The notes under the pieces were generated by a model. The model was not told the DNA's origin and did no database searches. It saw only the letters and a list, made by a program, of their open reading frames with translations. A program made the position numbers and the translations under genes. A DNA stretch of 48,073 nt from Cyanobacteria bacterium RUI128 (GTDB lineage Bacteria > Cyanobacteriota > Vampirovibrionia > Gastranaerophilales > Gastranaerophilaceae). The stretch covers positions 1 to 48,073 of the forward strand of contig JAILHQ010000137.1 in the NCBI GenBank assembly GCA_024695725.1, read 5' to 3'. Below are positions 33,401 to 41,018 of the stretch, in pieces (positions within the stretch are counted from its first letter, which is position 1; each line of letters begins with the position of its first letter).

Positions 33401-34102
33401 ATGAATAATAAATCAGCTTTACAATTTTATAAACAATTAGCAAACAAGCCGGATAACAACCCGAGTTCGGTAAAACTTGCGCACAACTCTGATTATACGG
33501 ATATAGATGCAAAATTTATCCTAAAATATCTGGACAATGATAAAACCGTTCTTGATTTGGGAAGCGGAACTGGGCTTATTGTAAATAAAATCAGCGATAA
33601 AGCTAAATCAATAGACTGTGTTGAAGTATTCGAAGAATTTTCCCAATTTATCGAGAAAAAAGAAAATGTTCAGATTATCAACACAGATATTAAGAGTTAT
33701 AATACGGATAAAAAATATGACCTCATTCTGTTATTCGGAATAATTCAATATTTTTCCAAAGACGAGGCAACAGACATATATAATAAATGTTATGATTATC
33801 TAAAACCAAACGGCAGGATAATCATAAAAAACCAGTTTGGAATTAAGGACGATGTTATTGCATCAGGGTATTCGGAAGAACAAAAGGCAGACTATTTCTC
33901 GGAATACAGACATATAGACAAAGAAACAAATATGTTGAAAACCGCAGGATTTGACAATTTAGAAATTACGGATATCTATCCTGCTTATGCAAACAGATGG
34001 AATAACACGCATTTTTACGCAATTACGGGAATTAAGCCACCCTGCAGAAAGGCAGACTATGGATCAGTTAAAAAACATAAAACCGAGACAAATAAGCATT
34101 GA
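33401..34102 (+). CDS. Class I SAM-dependent methyltransferase
   Basis: The 233-residue protein has motif I TVLDLGSGTG (49-58), an acidic residue after strand 2 (CVEVFEE) and motif IV-like LILLFGIIQYF. It is a Rossmann-fold methyltransferase. The target is not evident; in this cassette it could N- or O-methylate the activated headgroup. It begins 12 nt after the nucleotidyltransferase and overlaps the next gene by 44 bp. Confidence 0.78.
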   Translation: MNNKSALQFYKQLANKPDNNPSSVKLAHNSDYTDIDAKFILKYLDNDKTVLDLGSGTGLIVNKISDKAKSIDCVEVFEEFSQFIEKKENVQIINTDIKSYNTDKKYDLILLFGIIQYFSKDEATDIYNKCYDYLKPNGRIIIKNQFGIKDDVIASGYSEEQKADYFSEYRHIDKETNMLKTAGFDNLEITDIYPAYANRWNNTHFYAITGIKPPCRKADYGSVKKHKTETNKH

Positions 34103-35390
34103 AGAAAAATTAAGCAACCTTGAAAATGCAAATACTTTTTATAATATTCAGGTAGAACTGCTTATACAAAAAGGAATAAATTACGATAAAAAGCTTATTC
34201 TGCTTGATAAAAAAGTTAAATTTGCAAACGGCTTAACTAAGCCTTCTGTCGGAATACTTATTTACCACAGAGCACATTGGGCAATGGATAGTTTGTACAA
34301 AGCACTCGAGAAAGAGGGCTTTGACGTAAAAATCATTATAACCACTGCAATCGAGATGGATGAGGAACTGAGAGAAAAAGAAGCAGAGGATAATTACAAC
34401 TTCTTTTTAAACAAAGGATATAACGTTATAAAAGGATATGATTGTGAAACAAATACAGCCTTCGACCTTCAGTTAAACCTTCCTGATATTGTTATCTATC
34501 AGACACACTGGATGACCGATTATCCGGAAGAATACAACATTACCCACCTTTATGACAAGGCCTTATGCCTGAGTATACCATACGGTATTTATGTCGCAGC
34601 CATTCAAGACTATCAGTTTAATCAGGAATTCCATAATCTGGTCTGGATAAACTGCGAAGAAAACCCTGTTGCAAAAGAAATGGCTGTTAAATATGCCTCG
34701 AACAAAGGAGCAAACGCAATACTTACCGGATATCCTAAGATGGATGCACTATTCAGCGAAAGTACAGAATATGAATGGAAAAACAATGAAAATAAAAAAG
34801 TTATCTGGGCACCTCATTACTCAATTGAGAATGCACCAAACATAGATTTCGCGAACTTCCATCATTACTACAAAGACTTTTTCAAATATCTGACCGATAA
34901 CAGGAATGTTGACATAGTTTTAAAACCACACCCGTTACTGAGGAACAGATGTAGTCAGACAAACACAATGACACCGAATGAGTATGATAATTATATAAGC
35001 TCCTGGGAAAATTCACCTAACGGGCTTTATCAAGATTCAGGGGAATACATGGGACTTTTTAAAACTTCGGATGCAATGGTTCTTGATAGTCTTTCATTTA
35101 TAGCAGAATACTTGTACACAAAGAAACCTATATGTTTTATAAACAAATTTGCTGACTTTGACGAATTACTGGGTAAATTTAATGAATTTGGTCAGCTTGC
35201 AATCAAAAATTGCTATATTGCACAGAATTGGGATGATATAGAATGGTTCCTCACAGAGGTGGTTCAGAAGGGAAATGACCCTAAAAAAGCTGAACGTGAA
35301 AAATTCTTTGACGATTATCTTGATATAAACACAGGGCACGTCGGAGAGTTTATTACCTCAAAAATCAAAGAAGAATTAGGCATAAGATAA
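34059..35390 (+). CDS. CDP-glycerol glycerophosphotransferase-like protein
   Basis: The start is placed at ATG 34059 behind AAAGG (34048-34052), giving a 443-residue protein; a start at 33987 would lie deep in the methyltransferase gene. The C-terminal half has the pattern of the CDP-glycerol:polyglycerol phosphate glycerophosphotransferase family (TagF/TagB type): LTGYPKMD, KVIWAPHYS, VDIVLKPHPLL, a GLFKTSDAMVLDSLSFIAEYL run and KKPICFIN. These enzymes transfer phospho-alcohols to polymer chains at the cytoplasmic membrane. Acceptor and donor are unknown here. Confidence 0.8.
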   Translation: MDQLKNIKPRQISIEEKLSNLENANTFYNIQVELLIQKGINYDKKLILLDKKVKFANGLTKPSVGILIYHRAHWAMDSLYKALEKEGFDVKIIITTAIEMDEELREKEAEDNYNFFLNKGYNVIKGYDCETNTAFDLQLNLPDIVIYQTHWMTDYPEEYNITHLYDKALCLSIPYGIYVAAIQDYQFNQEFHNLVWINCEENPVAKEMAVKYASNKGANAILTGYPKMDALFSESTEYEWKNNENKKVIWAPHYSIENAPNIDFANFHHYYKDFFKYLTDNRNVDIVLKPHPLLRNRCSQTNTMTPNEYDNYISSWENSPNGLYQDSGEYMGLFKTSDAMVLDSLSFIAEYLYTKKPICFINKFADFDELLGKFNEFGQLAIKNCYIAQNWDDIEWFLTEVVQKGNDPKKAEREKFFDDYLDINTGHVGEFITSKIKEELGIR

Positions 35391-35416
35391 TCTTTATTAT
35401 GAGATTATTGTAAATT
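35387..35416 (+). terminator. Weak candidate terminator of the headgroup cassette
   Basis: ATAATCT (35387-35393) pairs with AGATTAT (35402-35408), with TTTTTT about 6 nt later. AT-only for the most part, so efficiency is doubtful. Confidence 0.35.
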
Positions 35417-35479
35417 TTTTATAACAAATTTTATAGTTTTGAATTTATATAGTTTAATTAATTATGAAGGGGTAGCAAT

Positions 35480-35824
35480 ATGTCAGAAGAAACAAATATA
35501 AAAGTTATAAATATGTTTAACCGTCATAATAATGATTTGCCGCAGGATACGGAAGAACAGGTTAAGTTCTTTGCGGGGTTCAACTATGTAAAACTTAAAC
35601 GTGATGTAAACGGAAAGAAATTTGTTCCTTCGCAAATGATATCATACGCAGAAAAATGCCATTATATCGTTTCAGTTTTAAGAAACGTTGATGGCGAAGA
35701 TTGTCTGTATAACTATGATATAAAAAGTGCAGATTTGCCAAAATTTATAAAGGCACTTGATAACAAGACGCTTAACGGTACCCTTATTGAAATTGAAAAA
35801 TACATACCGGAAGATTTAGCATAA
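35480..35824 (+). CDS. Hypothetical protein upstream of the radical SAM gene
   Basis: The 114-residue protein starts at ATG 35480 behind AAGGGG. It is soluble, mixed alpha/beta in pattern, with no signal peptide or known motif. The next gene's ATG follows its TAA directly, so the two are translated together, which suggests a shared process. I do not recognise the family. Confidence 0.65.
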   Translation: MSEETNIKVINMFNRHNNDLPQDTEEQVKFFAGFNYVKLKRDVNGKKFVPSQMISYAEKCHYIVSVLRNVDGEDCLYNYDIKSADLPKFIKALDNKTLNGTLIEIEKYIPEDLA

Positions 35825-38353
35825 ATGAATTGTTTTTTCAGAGAACAAAGTGAGGCTTTGCATAACTGCACAAAACCTTATCAATATGTCGGCGGAGAGT
35901 TTTTATCCTACAACAAAGACTTTGACAAGGCTGATGTGAGAGTTTTGCTTGCCTTTCCGGACAAATATGAAATAGGGATAAGTAATCTTGGGGTAAGAGT
36001 TCTTTACGAGCAGATAAATAAGTCTGAAAACTATATGGCAGACAGAGTTTATGCTCCAGAGCCGGATTTTAAACCAAACCCTTTATATGCACTTGAAACG
36101 AAGAGAAATGCAAAAGATTTTGATGTAATAGGCTTTTCACTTCAATGGGAACTTGCATACCCGACTGTTCTTAAAATGCTTGAAATGGCTGGAATACCCT
36201 ACAAAAACTCTGACAGAACAGATGAACATCCGATTATTATTGCAGGCGGGCCGTGTACATATAATCCGCTTCCAGTATCAGACTTTATAGACTGCTTTAT
36301 TATCGGAGACGGTGAAGATGTAATACTTGAAATATGTGATGTTATAAAAAACAGCACAAACAAGTCAAGAAAAGAAAAGCTTGAGCAGCTTTCTAAACTA
36401 AACGGTGTTTGGATAAAAGGGATAAATAAAACAGTAACAAAACGTGTTGTTGACTTAAAAAAAGAAACCGCGCCGACACGCTATCCGATACCTTTTTCAA
36501 GTTCAGTACAAGACAGGGCTGTAGTTGAAATAAGACGCGGATGCGGAAGGATGTGCAGATTCTGCCAGCCGGGACACGTTACGCTTCCAATCAGAGAGCG
36601 AAAAGGGGAAGAAATTGTGGATTTAGTTAAGGAATTAGTCAAAAATACAGGCTATGACGAATATTCACTTCTTTCTTTATCTTCTAATGACTATTCAAAT
36701 ATAAACGAAGTTATAAAAGAACTTGCAATTGATTTTAATAAGAAAAAAGTATCAGTATCCCTTCCGAGCCAACGTATTGACGGGTTTAATCTTGAATTGG
36801 CAAATCTTGTCCAAAGTGTCAGAAAATCAACAATGACGCTCGCGCCTGAGGCTGGAAGTCAGAGGTTACGCAACATTATAAAGAAAAATATTTCGGAAGA
36901 ACAGATTATGAATACGGTATTGACTCTCTATGAAAACGGATGGTCAAAACTTAAATTCTATTTTATTGCGGGTCTGCCAACGGAAACCAAGGACGACATG
37001 GACGAAATGGCAAGACTTCTGAGCACAATAAGATACCGAACAAAGCTGCTAAAAAAAGAAAAAGGACTAAAACACGGGTTTGATATAACCTGTACACTTT
37101 CAATATTTGTGCCAAAACCGTTTACACCTTTCCAATGGTGCGGTCAGACTGATTTAGATGAGGTTACAGAGCACATAAAATATCTAAAATCAAAAACGGA
37201 TAAAATTAAAGGAGTAAAAATAAATTATCACGAAAAATATGTATCCCAAATAGAGGCAGTGATGACAAGAGGGGACGACTCTTTGTGCAAATATGTTGAG
37301 GCTCTGTACAAAAAGGGCTGTTACCTAGACGGCTGGGGTGAATATTTTGATAAAAACGTATGGCGCGAAACTGCTGAAGAATGCGGTCTGTCACTTGAGG
37401 AATTGGCAAAGAAATCGTATAAAACAGACGACAATCTTCCTTGGGATTTTATAAACATCGGAGTAAAAAAAGAATGGCTTAAGTCTGAGTATGAAGCTGC
37501 GTTTAAACAATCTGCCGAACCCGTCATACAGCCGACCTGTGAACATAAATGCGTTCAATGCGGGGTTTGTCCAGGGCTTAAGGTTAAAAAAGTGCTTGCA
37601 CCGAAATACAAATCATCTGTTACAACAAGCGAGGTTTTAAATACGGAAAGAAAAGATCCGTCAATATGCACCGCAGAATGTAATCGTGTTTTGCATAAAT
37701 ATCGGCTTAAAATAACAAAGACGGGGATCTTGAAATATTTTTCACATTTAGACTGGCAAAATACCTTTTTAAAGGCACTTGGCAGAACAAAACTGAATAT
37801 AGCCTTTTCAATGGGCTATAACCCTACAATGAAGGTTTCAATGGGGGTTGCCCTGCCATTGTTTGTTGAAAGTGCAGGCGAACTGATTGACATAGAGTTA
37901 TTAGAGGATACACCTATACAGACCATTGAACAAGAGCTTAAAAACGTATTACACGAGAATGCAGTACTTCTCAGCGTAGTGAAATTAGATAAAACAGCCA
38001 AATCTATTGATACTACAGTAGCTTGGGCAGAATACAAAGTCGATTTTTCAAATTCAGAACTTTACAAAATTGAAGATATTAAGTATAATATGGACAGGGT
38101 TTATTCTTCGGATGAAATATTAATCACGAAGAAAAACAAAAAAGGTTTAGAAAAAACAATAAACATAAAGAACTCAATAAAATCATACAGATTTGAGAAC
38201 GATTGTTTATTCATAGTATTAAGAACCGGTCAACAAAGCGAAATCCCTACCGTACGAATAGACGATTTCATCAGGTTAATCGGTGTCGAGGACAAATTAG
38301 CTCCTGACATTGTTCGTACTTGCTTTTTTGACGAAGATTCAAGAGTTTTATAG
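35825..38353 (+). CDS. TIGR03960-type B12-binding/radical SAM protein fused to DUF2344
   Basis: The 842-residue protein has an N-terminal B12-binding-like region (about 30-200, including IGFSLQWELAYPTVLKML), then a radical SAM domain with RRGCGRMCRFCQPG, the CxxxCxxC cluster site. A middle Cys-rich segment (CEHKCVQCGVCPG, about 575-587) could bind a second metal. A C-terminal DUF2344 domain (about 625-840) begins KYRLKITKTGILKYFSHLDW. This fusion is widespread beside RNase E/G genes, as here (20 nt to rne). A role in rRNA or ribosome modification has been suggested for the pair, but the reaction is not established. Confidence 0.88.
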   Translation: MNCFFREQSEALHNCTKPYQYVGGEFLSYNKDFDKADVRVLLAFPDKYEIGISNLGVRVLYEQINKSENYMADRVYAPEPDFKPNPLYALETKRNAKDFDVIGFSLQWELAYPTVLKMLEMAGIPYKNSDRTDEHPIIIAGGPCTYNPLPVSDFIDCFIIGDGEDVILEICDVIKNSTNKSRKEKLEQLSKLNGVWIKGINKTVTKRVVDLKKETAPTRYPIPFSSSVQDRAVVEIRRGCGRMCRFCQPGHVTLPIRERKGEEIVDLVKELVKNTGYDEYSLLSLSSNDYSNINEVIKELAIDFNKKKVSVSLPSQRIDGFNLELANLVQSVRKSTMTLAPEAGSQRLRNIIKKNISEEQIMNTVLTLYENGWSKLKFYFIAGLPTETKDDMDEMARLLSTIRYRTKLLKKEKGLKHGFDITCTLSIFVPKPFTPFQWCGQTDLDEVTEHIKYLKSKTDKIKGVKINYHEKYVSQIEAVMTRGDDSLCKYVEALYKKGCYLDGWGEYFDKNVWRETAEECGLSLEELAKKSYKTDDNLPWDFINIGVKKEWLKSEYEAAFKQSAEPVIQPTCEHKCVQCGVCPGLKVKKVLAPKYKSSVTTSEVLNTERKDPSICTAECNRVLHKYRLKITKTGILKYFSHLDWQNTFLKALGRTKLNIAFSMGYNPTMKVSMGVALPLFVESAGELIDIELLEDTPIQTIEQELKNVLHENAVLLSVVKLDKTAKSIDTTVAWAEYKVDFSNSELYKIEDIKYNMDRVYSSDEILITKKNKKGLEKTINIKNSIKSYRFENDCLFIVLRTGQQSEIPTVRIDDFIRLIGVEDKLAPDIVRTCFFDEDSRVL

Positions 38354-38373
38354 ATTAGTTAAAGGATTTAAAG

Positions 38374-40095
38374 ATGAAAAACACAGACTCAGGACAAAAA
38401 ATTGTTATCGCAGAACGTGATAACATAGCTGCCGTTCTTGAAGACGGTAAAGTTACGGAATTTTTTATTAACAGAGGCGACATTCTTTTAGGCGATGTAT
38501 ATTTGGCACAGGTTGAAAACGTTTTGCCAAGCATTGATGCAGCATTTGTAAACGTCGGATCTGACAAGATGGGCTTTTTACACGCTCAAGATGTTATGAA
38601 GAAGGGTGCTCTTCAGGATAAATTAGCACCTAAAGAAAAACTTGTTGTTCAGGTAATCAAAGAACCGACAGGGCACAAAGGTCCTCGTGTAACGACAGAA
38701 ATAAGTCTTCCCGGCAGATTCTTGGTACTTATGCCTAACGAAGCTGGTATTAACGTAAGCCGAAAGATATCTACAGTAAAAGAAAGAGCAAGACTTAAAT
38801 CAATTGTCAGCTTGCTAAAACCTGTCGGCGTTGGTGTAATTATCAGAACAGAGGCAGAAAACCAATCAGAAGCAGACATTCAGGAAGATTTGGAAATTCT
38901 TCTGGAAAAATGGAACAACATTGTAACAGCAGCAGAAACTGTTACTGCTCCGGCACTTTTATATCGTGATCAGGATCTGCTTTACAGAGTTATCCGCGAA
39001 GCTTGCACCGAAGACACACAGGAAATCATTGTAGATACAGCATTTGCAATGAACAGACTTCAAACACTGTTACAGACATGGCATATGAACAGAGATATTA
39101 AAATTACACTGTTTAAGGGTTCTGAACCGTTATTAGTTGCAATGGACATCCACAAGGAAATCAAGGCAGCACTTCAGACTAAAGTAAATATGCCGTCAGG
39201 CGGATACCTGTTTATCCAGCAAACTGAGGCACTTACGGTTATAGACGTCAACAGCGGTAAGTTTGTAAGTTCTGCAACACAGGATGAAACAATTCTGAAA
39301 ACCAATATTGAGGCAGTTCACGAAATTGCTCGTCAACTGCGCCTCAGAAACATCGGCGGTATGGTAATCGTTGACTTTATCGATATGACCTCACGTGTTG
39401 ATAAGTTAGCAATGATGGAAGAGCTTGAAGTAGCGTTAGAACCTGATAAAGCAAAACCTCAAGTCGGACAGTTGTCTGACCTAGGTTTGGTTGAGCTTAC
39501 AAGACACAGACAAGGTCAGGCTTTAGCGGAAGTTTTTGCAAAGAAATGTCCACACTGTCAAGGAAACGGCTATATAATGGAAGATATTAAATATGCATCT
39601 CCAACAGCAGAAGGTGAATACAGAGCAAAAGCAGCTAAGATGAAATTACCTTTGAGCGGTTTCAAGAAGAACCAAAAGTTCAATAATAAGGGCGGAAATA
39701 CAGAAGAGCAGGAAATCATGACTGAAAATCAGGCACCTGAAATTGAAGTCAGCGTCAGTGTTGAAAATCCTTCTGTTGTTGTTCAGGAAGAAAACGAAAT
39801 TCTTGAACAATCAAAGAAAAAAGGCGGGAAACGCACAAAATTCAACAAGGGTAAAGTTAAAGAAATGATTAAACAAGATGAAGTTCTTGAAACATCAGAA
39901 AATATTCTGCCTCAAAATCCTGAAATTGAATTAGGAGTTGAACCACAGGATATTCCTGAACCTGAAGTAAAAGAAGAGGCTCCTGCCGAAGAAAACACGG
40001 AAGAAAAAGCCGAAAAGCCTAAACGTTCAAAACGACCAAACAGAGGTCAGGGCAAGACAAAAAGAACTTCCAGAGGTTCAAAGAAGGCAAAATAA
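38374..40095 (+). CDS. rne: Ribonuclease E/G
   Basis: The endoribonuclease processes and degrades RNA. The 573-residue protein has an N-terminal S1 domain (about 35-125), the 5'-sensor and RNase H-like regions, the catalytic aspartates in VIDVNSGKF and VIVDFIDM, and the zinc-link CPHCQGNG (about 391-398). The last 110 or so residues are disordered, acidic and then very basic (KRSKRPNRGQGKTKRTSRG). This short basic tail is like the cyanobacterial enzymes, not the long E. coli scaffold. AAAGGA precedes the ATG. It is co-transcribed with the radical SAM gene. Confidence 0.92.
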   Translation: MKNTDSGQKIVIAERDNIAAVLEDGKVTEFFINRGDILLGDVYLAQVENVLPSIDAAFVNVGSDKMGFLHAQDVMKKGALQDKLAPKEKLVVQVIKEPTGHKGPRVTTEISLPGRFLVLMPNEAGINVSRKISTVKERARLKSIVSLLKPVGVGVIIRTEAENQSEADIQEDLEILLEKWNNIVTAAETVTAPALLYRDQDLLYRVIREACTEDTQEIIVDTAFAMNRLQTLLQTWHMNRDIKITLFKGSEPLLVAMDIHKEIKAALQTKVNMPSGGYLFIQQTEALTVIDVNSGKFVSSATQDETILKTNIEAVHEIARQLRLRNIGGMVIVDFIDMTSRVDKLAMMEELEVALEPDKAKPQVGQLSDLGLVELTRHRQGQALAEVFAKKCPHCQGNGYIMEDIKYASPTAEGEYRAKAAKMKLPLSGFKKNQKFNNKGGNTEEQEIMTENQAPEIEVSVSVENPSVVVQEENEILEQSKKKGGKRTKFNKGKVKEMIKQDEVLETSENILPQNPEIELGVEPQDIPEPEVKEEAPAEENTEEKAEKPKRSKRPNRGQGKTKRTSRGSKKAK

Positions 40096-40096
40096 T

Positions 40097-40444
40097 ATGA
40101 AAATTAATACTAAAAAAATATTAGCAGGTTTATTTGTAGCAGGAGCACTTACACTTAGTGTTCCTGCACTTGCTGAAGATGTTCAGCCGAATGCGGTACA
40201 AAAACCATCAGTATCTGTTCCTGTCCGCAAACCGACAAGCAAAAAACAGCTTGCAATGAAGTTTGCTATGGCAATGATGGGCGTTGCAGCATCATCAGTA
40301 ATTATTTATGTGATGCTTACAGTATATAACAGATTCATATACGGAACACCAAAAGCACCACAGCCAAAATCACAGGATGAAGAGTTTAAAACACCTACTA
40401 ATATGAAAGATGCGCTTGAAATCTTTCTGAAAAAGACAAAATAA
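40097..40444 (+). CDS. Small exported membrane protein downstream of rne
   Basis: The 115-residue protein has a signal peptide (MKINTKKILAGLFVAGALTLSVPALA). A Lys/Pro-rich linker follows, then one transmembrane segment (about 56-76, MAMMGVAASSVIIYVMLTVY), and a short charged tail. Its ATG is 1 nt after the rne stop, so it is translated with rne. No family is recognised. Confidence 0.65.
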   Translation: MKINTKKILAGLFVAGALTLSVPALAEDVQPNAVQKPSVSVPVRKPTSKKQLAMKFAMAMMGVAASSVIIYVMLTVYNRFIYGTPKAPQPKSQDEEFKTPTNMKDALEIFLKKTK

Positions 40445-40504
40445 TTTTATATTAGCTCATTAGTAGAATATTTATATTTTAAATATTAGACAAAACGGGA
40501 ATTT

Positions 40505-40555
40505 ATGTATCTCCATATAAATATACAATTTTTATATGGAGATTACTTGTTATGA
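40505..40555 (+). CDS. Candidate 16-residue leader peptide
   Basis: ATG 40505 follows GGGA (40497-40500) by 4 nt and opens a frame MYLHINIQFLYGDYLL that stops at TGA 40553-40555, overlapping the ATG (40552) of the next gene as ATGA. The hairpin at 40509-40543 lies wholly inside it. This is the layout of a coupled leader peptide. Coding by chance is possible in AT-rich DNA. Confidence 0.45.
   Translation: MYLHINIQFLYGDYLL
40509..40543 (+). promoter_or_regulatory. Hairpin covering the Shine-Dalgarno of the 40552 gene
   Basis: ATCTCCATATAAA (40509-40521) and TTTATATGGAGAT (40531-40543) form a perfect 13-bp stem with a 9-nt loop. The GGAG at 40538-40541, 10 nt before ATG 40552, is in the 3' arm, so the folded RNA would hide the ribosome site. 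A ribosome translating the leader ORF would open it. It could also act as an RNA thermometer. Confidence 0.6.
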
Positions 40556-40860
40556 AAAAATTCCCGGAAAAATATTTAGAATTTAAAAATATAAGCAAAG
40601 ATATAATTGATTGGTTTGAAGACATTGTAGAAGAAAATAACTGTCGTATAGAGAAAAAAGAGTGGAAAAGTAAGTACAACAGTTATGTGACCTACGATTA
40701 TGAACCGTTTTGCTCTGACGGGTTTGAGATTAACGTTATTGTCAGCGCATCAGACAGCAGTTACCTGAATTTTCTTAAATATCTTTATACCGAAAAGGTA
40801 AATACAATAGACTTTTTGAACAACTGTATAAAAATTCCGACAATGAAGAATTATTTTTAG
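40552..40860 (+). CDS. Orphan 102-residue protein under hairpin control
   Basis: The 102-residue protein is rich in Lys, Glu, Asn, Tyr and Phe, with no signal peptide or membrane segment. A helical N-terminus (about 5-30) is followed by strand-like aromatic patterns (VTYDYEPF, FEINVIVSAS). I do not recognise it. The leader ORF and hairpin upstream suggest its translation is conditional. It ends before its own terminator and is thus a small independent unit. Confidence 0.6.
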   Translation: MKKFPEKYLEFKNISKDIIDWFEDIVEENNCRIEKKEWKSKYNSYVTYDYEPFCSDGFEINVIVSASDSSYLNFLKYLYTEKVNTIDFLNNCIKIPTMKNYF

Positions 40861-40888
40861 TGGTCAGTGATTTATGACTGACTCACGG

Positions 40889-40923
40889 AGTGCGCTTGTG
40901 ATATTTTGCAGGCGCACTTTTTC
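40889..40923 (+). terminator. Terminator after the 40552 gene
   Basis: AGTGCGC (40889-40895) pairs with GCGCACT (40912-40918), followed by TTTTT. A smaller GTCAGT/ACTGAC hairpin precedes it at 40864-40883. Confidence 0.7.
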
Positions 40924-40939
40924 AGTTAAAAAATAAAAG

Positions 40940-40968
40940 TTGTAATCAGACTGTTTTTGCGATACATT
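40940..40968 (+). promoter_or_regulatory. Predicted PFOR promoter
   Basis: TTGTAA (40940-40945), a 17-bp spacer and TACATT (40963-40968), giving a leader of about 44 nt. Confidence 0.5.
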
Positions 40969-41018
40969 TTAATTACAGTAGGAAGATAGTGGTTATACAT
41001 ATAGTAAGGAGGGCTAAA

